Source of the DNA: Acaudatibacter sp963835495 | GTDB taxonomy: Bacteria > Pseudomonadota > Alphaproteobacteria > Caulobacterales > Caulobacteraceae | Length of the DNA stretch: 64,000 nucleotides | Assembly (NCBI GenBank): GCA_963835495.1 | Contig: CAWIFQ010000005.1 | Span: 1,736,001-1,800,000, forward strand | Direction: 5' to 3' | Part shown: positions 18,395 through 26,846 of the stretch, piece by piece | How positions within the stretch are numbered: position 1 is the stretch's first letter | Layout: every line of letters begins with the position of its first letter | The notes under the pieces: generated by a model | What the model was told of the DNA's origin: nothing | Database searches by the model: none | What the model saw: the letters and a program-made list of their open reading frames with translations, nothing else | Made by a program: the position numbers and the translations under genes

Positions 18395-18862
18395 TTGGCC
18401 AATCCCGAACTGGGCGCGAAGCAGATATGCCCCACCTGTTCGAGCAAGTTCTACGACCTCGGCCGCCGGCCGGCGCATTGCCCGAAGTGCAACAGCGAGT
18501 TCGATCCTGAAGAGGCGCTGCGCAGCCGCCGGGTGCGTCCGCGCGCCCCGCTGCCCGAGGAAGACACCGAAGAGGTGAAGCCGGCCGAGGTCGAAGCCGA
18601 GGACGAAGGCTTCGAAGCCGAACCCGACGAGGCGAAGGAACTCGACGAAGGCGTCGAGGCCGAACCGCTGGTCGTCGACGAGGAGGAGGGCGACGAAGCC
18701 GCTCCCGCCGCGCCCGACGAAGCGCTGGGCGTCGACTTCGCTGAGGACGAAGACCTCGAGGAAGCCGACGACGACGAGGTGCCGTTCATCGACGACGACG
18801 AGGACGACGAGTTCTCCGAAGACCAGATCGACGGCCTGGCCGGCGGCAAGGGCGAAGACTAG
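18395..18862 (+). CDS. TIGR02300 (FYDLN acid) family protein
   Basis: Conserved alphaproteobacterial protein of 155 residues. The first 35 residues form a zinc-ribbon-like knuckle: Cys12, Cys15, Cys29 and Cys32 in CPTC and CPKC, surrounding FYDLGRRPAHC. The remainder is an extremely acidic, Glu/Asp-rich low-complexity tail that is probably disordered. Function is unknown. It is divergent from aroA across a 108-base region that must hold both promoters, and is followed by tRNA-Ala. Confidence 0.88.
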   Translation: MANPELGAKQICPTCSSKFYDLGRRPAHCPKCNSEFDPEEALRSRRVRPRAPLPEEDTEEVKPAEVEAEDEGFEAEPDEAKELDEGVEAEPLVVDEEEGDEAAPAAPDEALGVDFAEDEDLEEADDDEVPFIDDDEDDEFSEDQIDGLAGGKGED

Positions 18863-18992
18863 TCGCCAACGCTGCGTCTGGCCGCCCGCCTTTGGGCCGC
18901 GGCGTTTCTTCGCGCTTGATCGGGGCGGGGCCTTTGACTAGGTTCCGCGCCCTCCGCCGGGGCCCTAAGCGCCGGTGGGCCCGAACGACCTC

Positions 18993-19069
18993 GGGGCTAT
19001 AGCTCAGCTGGTAGAGCGCTTGAATGGCATTCAAGAGGTCAGCGGTTCGAACTCCGCTTAGCTCCACCA
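18993..19069 (+). tRNA. tRNA-Ala (anticodon GGC), with one extra base in the T-loop
   Basis: Acceptor GGGGCTA pairs with TAGCTCC (19059-19065); the discriminator is A and CCA is encoded (19067-19069). The anticodon stem CTTGA/TCAAG encloses ATGGCAT, so the anticodon is GGC (alanine). The T-stem AGCGG (19041-19045) pairs perfectly with CCGCT (19054-19058), but the loop between them, TTCGAACT, has 8 bases instead of 7. The expected loop would be TTCGACT, so one A seems inserted. Total 77 bases instead of 76. Confidence 0.93.
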
Positions 19070-19070
19070 T

Positions 19071-19101
19071 GAACCCCCGCAGTAAGCCGCTGCGGGGGTT
19101 C
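19071..19101 (+). terminator. Hairpin directly after tRNA-Ala
   Basis: An 11-bp perfect stem, GAACCCCCGCA (19071-19081) with TGCGGGGGTTC (19091-19101), begins one base after the tRNA CCA end. The 9-base loop is GTAAGCCGC. A short CGCCTTT follows. Likely the tRNA transcription terminator, although the T run is weak. Confidence 0.6.
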
Positions 19102-19156
19102 GCCTTTCCAGGATCGGCGGCGGTTTAGAGCGCCTCGCCGTTCGCCTCGAAATCCA

Positions 19157-19180
19157 GATTTCGCCACCGATTTCGCCACC
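19157..19180. repeat. Tandem 12-bp duplication near tRNA-Ala
   Basis: GATTTCGCCACC is repeated twice head to tail (19157-19168 and 19169-19180) in the gap after the tRNA, followed by AAAGCG. It lies at the edge of a degraded peptidase gene. It could be part of an old junction but no integrase or second att-like copy is visible. Confidence 0.5.
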
Positions 19181-19224
19181 AAAGCGATCAGCGAGGCGGC
19201 GCCGCGCCCTGGGGGATTGCCCGA

Positions 19225-19510
19225 GTTTCTGGAGCGCGACCTTTAGAGCTTGGTCGCTCGCGACGGCGACATCGGGCGCGATGCCCGCGCCCTCCCAACC
19301 GCCGCCGCTCGGGGTGCGGATCGTTCCATCCGGCAAACCCATCATGAACCCGTCGACGAGCTGGAGTGTAACCGCCCCATTGCCTCCGCCGCGCGTCGTC
19401 TCGCCAACCAGGACCGCGAGCCTTCTGCTGCGCATGACGTAGCAAAAGAATTCCGCGCTGGAGAAGGTGCGCGGGCTGGTCAGTCGGGAAGGTGGTTGCC
19501 GTCGGCAAGT
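19225..19510 (-). pseudogene. Remnant of an S41-family (C-terminal processing) peptidase
   Basis: Reverse-strand reading gives LTSPRTFSSAEFFCYVM, then LAVLVGETTRGGGNGAV, RTPSGGGWEGAGIAPDV and AVASDQALKVALQKLG. These are the C-terminal blocks of S41 peptidases, including the TFSxAE segment that carries the nucleophile serine. The N-terminal two thirds are absent and the C-terminal frame runs into unrelated sequence. No start or ribosome site is credible, so I call it a remnant. The rest of 19102-19816 holds no supported gene; 19579-19603 has a 7-bp inverted repeat, AGCGGAC/GTCCGCT. Confidence 0.65.
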
Positions 19511-19816
19511 TCCAAGGGGGTCAGCACGCTCTGGCATGACCGCTAGGGTCGATCATTGCCGTTAGGTCCCTTCCCGATAGCGGACATTGCGACCCTGTCC
19601 GCTAAACCACCGTTGCCGGACAGAGCCGCCGGAGCCCTCGGCCACTGCGCGGATGGACGCCCGTGTGCGCCGGCGGCGCCGCCGAACGTTTCAATCGGGC
19701 AAGACCGAGCAAACGCTTGGAATGAGATGGGAGCCAAATCCGGGAACGTTCGCGCCGACGTCGGCGACAAACAAGGGTATGCTGGTCTTGGGTGAGCAAC
19801 ACCGATCGGAGGCGCC

Positions 19817-20266
19817 GTGGATTCCAGCGTCTGGGACGCCGTTCGGGCGGCCGGGATCATCGAGTCGGAGGCGGGACAGGGCGGCGGCTTGCTCCCAATG
19901 CTTCACGCCCTAAATGAGTCCTTCGGCCACGTGCCGGACGAGGCCGTACCGATCGTCGCTGGCGTGCTGAATCTGTCGCGCGCCGAGATCCACGGGGTCC
20001 TGACCTTCTACCGCGACTTCCGGCGCGCGCCATCCCCGCCCCACGTGCTCAAGCTTTGCCGCGCGGAGGCCTGCCAGGCGCGCGGCGGCGAGGCGATGGC
20101 GGAATGGGCGCAAACACGGCTCGAAGGCCGCGACGATGTCGCCCTCGAGGCCGTCTATTGCCTCGGACTCTGCGCCAGCGGACCCGCGGGGATGTTCGAC
20201 GGGGGCCTCGTAGCGAGGCTGGATCCGGCCCGGCTCGACCGACTGTTGGCCGAGGCGGACAGTTGA
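19817..20266 (+). CDS. fdsG: NAD-dependent formate dehydrogenase, gamma subunit (NuoE-like)
   Basis: Small [2Fe-2S] subunit (149 residues) of soluble molybdenum formate dehydrogenase, passing electrons toward the NADH site. Thioredoxin-like ferredoxin cysteines are Cys81, Cys86, Cys115 and Cys119 in LCRAEAC and YCLGLC. VLTFYRDFRRAPSP is the NuoE/FdsG family motif. First gene of fdsGBAD-fdhD-mobA. ATG 19817 is chosen as the only start that keeps the N-terminal helix. Its stop overlaps the TTG start of fdsB. Confidence 0.93.
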   Translation: MDSSVWDAVRAAGIIESEAGQGGGLLPMLHALNESFGHVPDEAVPIVAGVLNLSRAEIHGVLTFYRDFRRAPSPPHVLKLCRAEACQARGGEAMAEWAQTRLEGRDDVALEAVYCLGLCASGPAGMFDGGLVARLDPARLDRLLAEADS

Positions 20267-21816
20267 CCCTTCGCCTGTTCGTTCCCGGCGACGCGGCCGC
20301 GGTCGCGGTGGGCGCCGATGAGGTGGCAAGTGCGCTGCGGACGGAAGCGGCGATGCGCGCCCTGCCGATCGACATCGTGCGCAATGGATCGCGCGGGGTC
20401 TTCGAGCTGGAGACTCTGGTCGAGGTCGAGACACCGGCCGGCAGGATCGGCTATGGGCCCATCTACGCCGAAGACGTGCCCGACCTGGTGGCTTCGGGCC
20501 TCTTCGAGGGCGGGCCGCACGCCAAGCGGATCGGACGGCCCGAGGCGCTGCCGTTCCTGGCCCGCCAGACGCGGCTGACCTTCGCCCGGTGCGGAATCAC
20601 CGATCCCCAATCGATCGAGGACTACCGGCGCCACGGCGGGCTGAAGGGCCTGGAGCGCGCACTCGCGCTGGGTCCTGCGGGCGTGGTCGAGGCGGTCACC
20701 CAGTCCGGGCTGCGCGGCCGCGGCGGCGCCGGGTTTCCCGCAGGGATCAAATGGCGCACGGCCGCCGATGCACCCGGCGACCAGAAGTACATTGTCTGCA
20801 ACGCCGACGAGGGCGACAGTGGCACGTTCGCCGACCGCATGATCATGGAGGGCGACCCCTTCGTGCTGATCGAGGGCATGGTCATCGCCGGCCTCGCCGT
20901 CGGCGCGACCAAGGGCTTCATCTATGTTCGCTCCGAATATCCGCACGCCATCGCAGCCCTCGATCGCGCCATCCCGACGGCCAGGGCGGCGGGGCTGCTG
21001 TGCTCGGAGATCGGGGGCTCGCACGCTGCTTTCGACTTGGAAGTGCGCGTCGGGGCCGGGGCCTACGTGTGCGGCGAGGAGACGTCGCTGCTGGAGAGCC
21101 TCGAGGGCCGCCGCGGCCAGGTGCGCGCCAAGCCGCCGCTGCCTGCCCATCGCGGCCTCTTCGGCCTGCCGACCGTTGTCAACAACGTGCTCACCCTGGC
21201 CGCCGTCCCCTTCATCCTAGCCGAGGGCGCGGACGCCTATCGCGACTTTGGCATCGGCCGCTCGCGGGGCACCATGCCGATCCAGCTAGCGGGCAACATC
21301 CGCAACGGCGGACTTTTCGAGACCGGTTTCGGCGTCACCCTCGGCGAACTGGTGGACGACATCGGCGGCGGAACCCTCAGCGGGCGGCCGGTGCGCGCGG
21401 TGCAGGTAGGCGGACCGCTCGGGGCCTACTTCCCCCGCGAACTGTTCGACACGCCCTTCGACTACGAGGCCTTCGCCGCGCGCGACGGCCTGATCGGCCA
21501 CGGCGGGGTGGTGGTGTTCGACGACACCGTCGACATGGCGCGCCAGGCCCGCTTCGCTATGGAGTTCTGCGCGCTGGAAAGCTGCGGCAAGTGCACGCCC
21601 TGCCGCGTGGGTTCCGTTCGCGGCGCCGAGGTGCTGGACAAGGTGATGGCCGGCGAGAACGTGGCGGCCAACCTCGCCCTCATCGAAGACCTCTGCCACA
21701 CCCTGAAGTTCGGATCCCTGTGCGCGCTGGGCGGTTTCACTCCCTATCCAGTGATGAGCGCGCTGACGCATTTCCACGAGGACTTCAAGCGGCGTAGAGT
21801 CACCGGCGCGGAGTAA
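20263..21816 (+). CDS. fdsB: NAD-dependent formate dehydrogenase, beta subunit (NuoF-like)
   Basis: Binds FMN, NAD and one [4Fe-4S] cluster and reduces NAD+. Residues 1-120 are a thioredoxin-like N-domain; the nucleotide site is GLRGRGGAGFPAG followed by CNADEGDSGTFADR and GAYVCGEETSLLESLEG. Cluster ligands are in ESCGKCTPCRVG with a later Cys in EDLCHTLKFGSLC. At 517 residues it matches FdsB. The start is TTG 20263, overlapping the fdsG stop (TTGA); the first residues are then TLRLFVPGDAAAVAVGADEV, with no nearer ATG or GTG upstream. Confidence 0.93.
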   Translation: MTLRLFVPGDAAAVAVGADEVASALRTEAAMRALPIDIVRNGSRGVFELETLVEVETPAGRIGYGPIYAEDVPDLVASGLFEGGPHAKRIGRPEALPFLARQTRLTFARCGITDPQSIEDYRRHGGLKGLERALALGPAGVVEAVTQSGLRGRGGAGFPAGIKWRTAADAPGDQKYIVCNADEGDSGTFADRMIMEGDPFVLIEGMVIAGLAVGATKGFIYVRSEYPHAIAALDRAIPTARAAGLLCSEIGGSHAAFDLEVRVGAGAYVCGEETSLLESLEGRRGQVRAKPPLPAHRGLFGLPTVVNNVLTLAAVPFILAEGADAYRDFGIGRSRGTMPIQLAGNIRNGGLFETGFGVTLGELVDDIGGGTLSGRPVRAVQVGGPLGAYFPRELFDTPFDYEAFAARDGLIGHGGVVVFDDTVDMARQARFAMEFCALESCGKCTPCRVGSVRGAEVLDKVMAGENVAANLALIEDLCHTLKFGSLCALGGFTPYPVMSALTHFHEDFKRRRVTGAE

Positions 21817-21823
21817 GCGCGCC

Positions 21824-24670
21824 ATGACCATAACCGAAACCCCCGATCTCGGCACCCCGGCCACCCTGGCGACGGCGACGGTCAGCTTGACCATCGATGG
21901 CCGGCGCGTGACCGCCCCAGAGGGAACCTCGATCCTGCGCGCGGCCAAGCTGGCCGGGACCAGCATCCCCAAGCTCTGCTCCACCGATAGCCTGCAGGCC
22001 TTCGGCGCCTGCCGGCTCTGCCTGGTCGAGATCGAGGGGCGGGCCGGAACGCCGGCCTCCTGCACCACCCCGGTGGCCGACGGGATGGTGGTCCGCACCC
22101 AGACGCCGACCCTGAAGCGGCTGCGCAACGGGGTGATGGAGCTCTACATCTCCGACCACCCGCTGGACTGCCTCACCTGCGCCGCCAACGGCGACTGCGA
22201 ACTGCAGGACATGGCCGGCGCCGTGGGCCTGCGCGAGGTCCGCTACGGCTATGAGGGCGCGGGTCACCTCGCCGAGGCCAAGGACGAGTCCAACCCCTAC
22301 TTCAACTACGATCCGGCCAAGTGCATCGTCTGCTCGCGCTGCGTACGGGCCTGCGACGAGGTGCAAAGCACGCTGGCGCTGACCATCGCCGGCCGGGGTT
22401 TCGGCAGCCGGGTGGCGGCCAGCCAGGCGGAGCCGTTCTTCGGCTCGGAATGCGTCTCCTGCGGCGCCTGCGTCCAGGCCTGCCCGACCGCAACGCTCAC
22501 CGAGAAGAAGGTGATCGAGATCGGCCAGCCCGAGCATTCGGCGGTCACCACCTGCGGCTATTGCGGGGTCGGCTGCGCGTTCAAGGCCGAGATGCGCGGC
22601 GAAGAGCTGGTGCGCATGGTTCCCTACAAGGACGGCAAGGCCAACCACGGCCATTCCTGCGTCAAAGGCCGCTTCGCCTGGGGCTATGCGACCCACAAGG
22701 AGCGGGTGCTGAAACCCATGATCCGCGAGGCGATCAGCGATCCCTGGCGCGAGGTCAGCTGGGACGAGGCGATCGGCCATGCCGCGTCCGAGCTCAGGCG
22801 CATCCAGGCCAAGTACGGGCGCCTCGCCGTGGGCGGGATCACCTCCTCGCGCTGCACCAACGAGGAGACCTTCCTCGTGCAGAAGCTGGTGCGGGCCGCC
22901 TTCGGCAACAACAATACCGACACCTGCGCCCGGGTCTGCCATTCGCCCACGGGGTATGGCCTGAAGACCACCTTTGGCGCCTCGGCCGGCACCCAGGATT
23001 TCGACTCCGTCGAGCATGCCGACGTGATCGTGGTGATCGGCGCCAACCCCACCGACGGCCACCCGGTGTTCGCCTCGCGGATGAAGCGGCGGTTGCGGGC
23101 CGGCGCGAAACTGATCGTCATCGACCCGCGCCGTATCGACCTGGTGCGCATGCCGCACATCGAGGCCGACTACCATCTGCCCGTCCGTCCGGGCGCCAAC
23201 GTCGCGGTGCTGACCGCCATGGCGCACGTCATCATCACCGAGGGCCTGGTCGATGCCGCGTACGTGGCCGAGCGGTGCGACACCGAGGCGTTCCACGACT
23301 GGGCCGAGTTCGTCGCCCGGCCAGAACACTCGCCAGAGGCCGTCGAGGCCGCCAGCGGCGTACCCGCGGCCGAGCTGCGCGGCGCGGCCAGGCTCTACGC
23401 CACCGGCGGCAATGCGGCGATCTACTATGGCCTTGGGGTCACCGAGCACAGCCAGGGTTCGACCGCGGTGATGGCCATCGCCAACCTGGCCATGGCCACC
23501 GGCAATGTCGGCAAGCCGGGCGTGGGCGTGAACCCCTTGCGCGGCCAGAACAACGTCCAGGGCGCCTGCGATATGGGCTCGTTCCCGCACGAGTTGTCCG
23601 GCTACCGACACATCGCCGACGCCGCCACCCGGCGCCTGTTCGAGGCCGACTGGGGGGTGAGCCTCGACGAGGAGCCGGGGTTGCGCATCCCCAACATGCT
23701 CGACGCCGCCGTCGACGGCCAGTTCAAGGGCATCTACATCCAGGGCGAGGACATCCTGCAGTCCGACCCCAACACCCACCACGTCGCCGCGGGCCTGGCG
23801 GCGATGGAATGCGTGGTGGTGCACGACCTCTTCCTCAACGAGACCGCCCTCTACGCCCACGTCTTCCTGCCCGGGTCGACCTTCCTGGAGAAGGACGGCA
23901 CCTTCACCAACGCCGAGCGCCGCATCCAACGGGTGCGCAAGGTGATCAGCCCCCGCAACGGCTACGAGGACTGGCAGATCACCCAGCGGCTCTCCAACGC
24001 CCTCGGCTATCCGATGGCTTACGATCATCCCTCGCAGATCATGGACGAGATCGCCCGGCTGACGCCTACGTTCGCCGGGGTCAGCTACGCCAAGCTGGAC
24101 GAGGCCGGCTCGCTGCAGTGGCCGGTCACCGGGGCTGCGCCCGAGGGCACGCCGGTGATGCACGAGCACGGCTTCGTACGCGGCAAGGGGCTCTTCGTGC
24201 TGACCGAGTATGTCGCCACCGACGAGAAGGTGGGGCCGCGCTACCCCCTGCTGCTCACCACCGGCCGCATCCTCAGCCAGTACAACGTCGGCGCCCAGAC
24301 CCGTCGGACCGACAACGCGCTGTGGCATGAGGAAGACCGCCTGGAGATCCACCCCAGCGACGCCGAGGACCGCGGGATCAAAGACGGCGACTGGGTGAAG
24401 CTCGCCAGCCGCGCCGGCGCCACCGCCTTGCGCGCGCTCATCACCGACCGGGTGGCGCCGGGCGTGGTCTACACGACCTTCCACCACCCCCTCACCCAGG
24501 CCAATGTGGTCACCACCGACTATTCCGACTGGGCGACCAACTGCCCGGAATACAAGGTGACGGCCGTCCAGGTGTCGCCTTCCAACGGCCCCTCCGATTG
24601 GCAGAAGCGCTACGAGGCTTTCTCCACGGAACACCGGGGAGTGGAACCAATCCCGGCGTCCGGCGAATGA
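21824..24670 (+). CDS. fdsA: NAD-dependent formate dehydrogenase, alpha (catalytic) subunit
   Basis: Oxidises formate to CO2 at a Mo-bis-MGD centre; 948 residues. N-terminal [2Fe-2S] domain: Cys52, Cys63, Cys66, Cys80. Then HPLDCLTCAANGDC (His-Cys3 [4Fe-4S]), two [4Fe-4S] motifs CIVCSRCVRAC and CVSCGACVQAC, and the cluster next to the pterin CGYCGVGC. The molybdenum ligand is a cysteine, in TCARVCHSPTGYGLKTTFG, followed by the catalytic His; no selenocysteine UGA. QGACDMGSFPHELSGY and the C-terminal molydopterin-dinucleotide-binding domain (TTGRILSQYN) are intact. Starts 7 bases after fdsB and overlaps fdsD. Confidence 0.96.
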   Translation: MTITETPDLGTPATLATATVSLTIDGRRVTAPEGTSILRAAKLAGTSIPKLCSTDSLQAFGACRLCLVEIEGRAGTPASCTTPVADGMVVRTQTPTLKRLRNGVMELYISDHPLDCLTCAANGDCELQDMAGAVGLREVRYGYEGAGHLAEAKDESNPYFNYDPAKCIVCSRCVRACDEVQSTLALTIAGRGFGSRVAASQAEPFFGSECVSCGACVQACPTATLTEKKVIEIGQPEHSAVTTCGYCGVGCAFKAEMRGEELVRMVPYKDGKANHGHSCVKGRFAWGYATHKERVLKPMIREAISDPWREVSWDEAIGHAASELRRIQAKYGRLAVGGITSSRCTNEETFLVQKLVRAAFGNNNTDTCARVCHSPTGYGLKTTFGASAGTQDFDSVEHADVIVVIGANPTDGHPVFASRMKRRLRAGAKLIVIDPRRIDLVRMPHIEADYHLPVRPGANVAVLTAMAHVIITEGLVDAAYVAERCDTEAFHDWAEFVARPEHSPEAVEAASGVPAAELRGAARLYATGGNAAIYYGLGVTEHSQGSTAVMAIANLAMATGNVGKPGVGVNPLRGQNNVQGACDMGSFPHELSGYRHIADAATRRLFEADWGVSLDEEPGLRIPNMLDAAVDGQFKGIYIQGEDILQSDPNTHHVAAGLAAMECVVVHDLFLNETALYAHVFLPGSTFLEKDGTFTNAERRIQRVRKVISPRNGYEDWQITQRLSNALGYPMAYDHPSQIMDEIARLTPTFAGVSYAKLDEAGSLQWPVTGAAPEGTPVMHEHGFVRGKGLFVLTEYVATDEKVGPRYPLLLTTGRILSQYNVGAQTRRTDNALWHEEDRLEIHPSDAEDRGIKDGDWVKLASRAGATALRALITDRVAPGVVYTTFHHPLTQANVVTTDYSDWATNCPEYKVTAVQVSPSNGPSDWQKRYEAFSTEHRGVEPIPASGE

Positions 24671-24918
24671 GCGATCTGGAGGTCGAAGGCGAGCCCCACA
24701 TAGCCACCACGCCCGACCAGCGGCTGGTTTACATGGCCAACCAGATCGGCAAGTTCTTCGCCGCCAAGCCGCACGACCTGGCCGTGGCCGGGGTCGCCAA
24801 GCATATCGCCGATTTCTGGGACCCGCGCATGCGTCAGCGCATCCGCGCCCACCTGGCCGCGGGCGGCGAGGGTCTGGACCCGATCACTCGCCAGGCCGTG
24901 GCGGCGCTGGAGCGCTGA
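24667..24918 (+). CDS. fdsD: Formate dehydrogenase delta subunit
   Basis: Small subunit of 83 residues starting MSDLEVEGEPHI. The family's YMANQIGKFFAA, then HIADFWDPRMRQRI and the C-terminal LDPITRQAVAAL, are all present. It is needed for a stable, active soluble enzyme in relatives. ATG 24667 overlaps the fdsA stop (ATGA). fdhD follows after 12 bases. Confidence 0.92.
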   Translation: MSDLEVEGEPHIATTPDQRLVYMANQIGKFFAAKPHDLAVAGVAKHIADFWDPRMRQRIRAHLAAGGEGLDPITRQAVAALER

Positions 24919-24930
24919 GGCGACGGCGGC

Positions 24931-25788
24931 ATGCGGATCAAACCCTTCCAGACTCTCCCCGCCTTACAGTGGCGCGCCGCGGGCTGCGACGTGGAGCGGA
25001 TCGAGCGCGCGGTGGCCGAAGAGACCGCCATCGGCCTCTGCTACGACAGCGAGCCCTATGCGGTGCTGATGGCGACCCCGGCCGATCTCGAGGACCTGGC
25101 CATCGGCTTCACGATCACCGAGCGGATCGCCCCGGCGTCGGGCGTAGCCGACGTGCGCCAGGGCGAACATCCGGACGGGATCGTGGTCGACGTGCTGCTG
25201 ACGCCGGAGGCCCGCTGCGCCATCGGGGCCTTGCGCCGGCGAGCCATCGAGGGGCGGTCCGGCTGCGGCCTCTGCGGCGTGCAGAGCCTGGAGCAGGCGG
25301 TGCGACCGCTGACCCCGCTGGCCGGCGGCCTCACCGTGCGCCGCGAAGCCCTGCAGGCGGCCCTGGCGGAGTTGGAAACTCGGCAGGCGCTGGGCCAGGC
25401 TACCCGGGCCACCCACGCGGCCGCCTTGGCCGACGCTTCCGGCCGGCTGCTGGCGGTGCGCGAAGACGTCGGCCGCCACAACGCCCTCGACAAACTAATC
25501 GGCGCCGCCGCCCGGGCTGGCTTCGACCCCGCGCAGGCCTTCATCGTGGTCACCAGCCGCTGCTCCTTCGAGATGGTGGAGAAGACCGCCATCGCCGGGG
25601 TCGCCGTGCTCGCCGCCATCTCCGCGCCGACCGGGCTCGCCATCCGCAAGGCGAAGGCCGCCAACCTGACCCTGATCGCGCTGGCCCGCGCCGACGGACA
25701 CGCGGTGTTCACCGGCGCCGAACGCGTCGCGGACACGATCGCCGTGGCCCCGGCGCCCCGGGGGATGCGGCGCTGGCCGGAAACCTGA
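24931..25788 (+). CDS. fdhD: Formate dehydrogenase accessory sulfurtransferase FdhD
   Basis: Transfers sulfur to the molybdenum cofactor before insertion into FdsA (FdsC/FdhD role). The catalytic motif CGLCG is in RSGCGLCGVQSLEQAV; EDVGRHNALDKLIG and VVTSRCSFEMVEKTAIAG are diagnostic. Length 285 residues, normal. It lies in the fds operon, which supports action on this enzyme. The C terminus (RGMRRWPET) abuts the mobA-like frame. Confidence 0.94.
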   Translation: MRIKPFQTLPALQWRAAGCDVERIERAVAEETAIGLCYDSEPYAVLMATPADLEDLAIGFTITERIAPASGVADVRQGEHPDGIVVDVLLTPEARCAIGALRRRAIEGRSGCGLCGVQSLEQAVRPLTPLAGGLTVRREALQAALAELETRQALGQATRATHAAALADASGRLLAVREDVGRHNALDKLIGAAARAGFDPAQAFIVVTSRCSFEMVEKTAIAGVAVLAAISAPTGLAIRKAKAANLTLIALARADGHAVFTGAERVADTIAVAPAPRGMRRWPET

Positions 25789-26333
25789 ACCCAGCGCTTG
25801 GCGCGATCATCCTCACCGGCGGCGCCTCGCGGCGGATGGGCGTCGACAAAGCTACGCAGCTGTGGCGCGGGAGGCGGGCAGTGGACCTTGTCGAGGACCT
25901 CGCCCGGCAGGCTGGGGCCTCGGCGATCGTGACGGCCGGCGACGGCGACTATGGCCTGCCGAGGGCGCCGGACCCAGCGCCCCGAAGCGGACCCGTGGCC
26001 GGGGTGCGCGCGGGCGCCGCTCACCTGCGACGAAGCGTCGAGCGTGTGCTGGTCTTGGCCGTTGACGCGCCGACAATTCGCCCGGCGGACCTCGCGCCGT
26101 TGTTGGAGGCGCCAGGCGCCGGTGCGGCGTTCGTCGGCTATCCCGTGCCTATGGTGATCGCGATCGTGGCGATTCCCGCCGACGTGGAGGACGACTGGCC
26201 GTTGCGCCGCCTCGTCGAACGAGCCCACCTCGTCCAGATTCCACCCCACCCTAGCGCCAAAGCGCGTCTAAAGGGCGCCAACACGCCACTGGAATGGGCG
26301 CGGCTCTCTCGGCCGGTTTCCCAGCAAGATTAG
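25785..26333 (+). CDS. mobA: Molybdenum cofactor guanylyltransferase (MobA-like), start unclear
   Basis: Adds GMP to molybdopterin to make the dinucleotide cofactor used by FdsA. The nucleotide-binding motif AIILTGGASRRMGVDKA, the middle PVAGVRAGAAHL and the metal-site LVLAVDAPTIRPADL are visible; about 182 residues. No ATG, GTG or TTG precedes the LTGG motif in this frame within reach; the frame has a CTG at 25785 overlapping the fdhD stop. The ATG inside the motif (MGVDK) would delete the active site. So either CTG is used or an error hides the start. Position after fdhD supports the role. Confidence 0.78.
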   Translation: MNPALGAIILTGGASRRMGVDKATQLWRGRRAVDLVEDLARQAGASAIVTAGDGDYGLPRAPDPAPRSGPVAGVRAGAAHLRRSVERVLVLAVDAPTIRPADLAPLLEAPGAGAAFVGYPVPMVIAIVAIPADVEDDWPLRRLVERAHLVQIPPHPSAKARLKGANTPLEWARLSRPVSQQD

Positions 26334-26340
26334 TCGCAGG

Positions 26341-26646
26341 ATGGCCTCGAGCCCGCCCCCGCACTGCGCTCGAGGTGTGGCCCTGACAGCCTTCGTGCGG
26401 AACCCTGAGTGTCGCTCTCTCACCTGTCGAGTTCCGCCAGGCCCAGGCCCCGTACCCAAGGCGGGCCTTCCCAACTTCGGCTGTGACGCCGACGCGGCGC
26501 TGGAGATGCTGGCGCCGGTCCTGGCGCAAGCCCCGGGGTCGCTGGTGAGGGCGGCGAAGACGGATCCTGACTTCGATGCGCTGCACGACAATCCCCGCTT
26601 TCAGGCTATGCTCGCCGCAGCTGAGGCGCGATTGGCGGCAGGCTGA
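26341..26646 (+). pseudogene. Possible C-terminal remnant of a TPR protein
   Basis: The frame's second half (about 26465-26646) reads DADAALEMLAPVLAQAPG, then VRAAKTDPDFDALHDNPRFQ and AMLAAAEARLAA. This DPDxDxLxDxPRFQAML ending is common at the C terminus of TPR proteins and TPR-linked cyclases. The first half (MASSPPPHCARG...) has no such features and may be non-coding. No upstream TPRs are present, so I treat it as a remnant or an unrecognised small protein. 26647-26846 contains nothing I can support. Confidence 0.4.
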
Positions 26647-26846
26647 CGCCAAGTCCGACGGACGGGGTAGTGTGGGTAGACCGGTCGCGGACCCCACGCC
26701 AGGAAACGGACGTTCGGCCCGTCAACACTGGGTGGCTTGCGGTCTCAATCGATGTGGCCGATGAGTGTTGGCCCTTCCTGCAGACACCGGACGTCGGATC
26801 GGCATTTACGGCGATAGCTGTGGCCTAGCGACAAGGGAGACGCTTC

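Noticed and set aside
18905..18970. Promoter of tRNA-Ala with TTGACT at 18934
   Set aside because: No acceptable -10 at 16-18 bases; the region is too GC-rich to call a box with confidence.
19070..19200. Possible phage/element attachment site after tRNA-Ala
   Set aside because: No second copy of the tRNA 3' end, no integrase, and only a 12-bp tandem duplication. Kept only as a weak contextual remark.
21800..24634. Very long open frame (944 residues) on the minus strand opposite fdsA
   Set aside because: It is the antisense shadow of a GC-rich gene; composition is Ala/Gly/Arg/Val-rich, no motifs, and fdsA on the plus strand has all metal-binding motifs.
21824..24670. Possible selenocysteine (UGA) formate dehydrogenase
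   Set aside because: The molybdenum ligand position reads cysteine in ARVCHSPTG and no in-frame UGA occurs, so this is a Cys-type enzyme.
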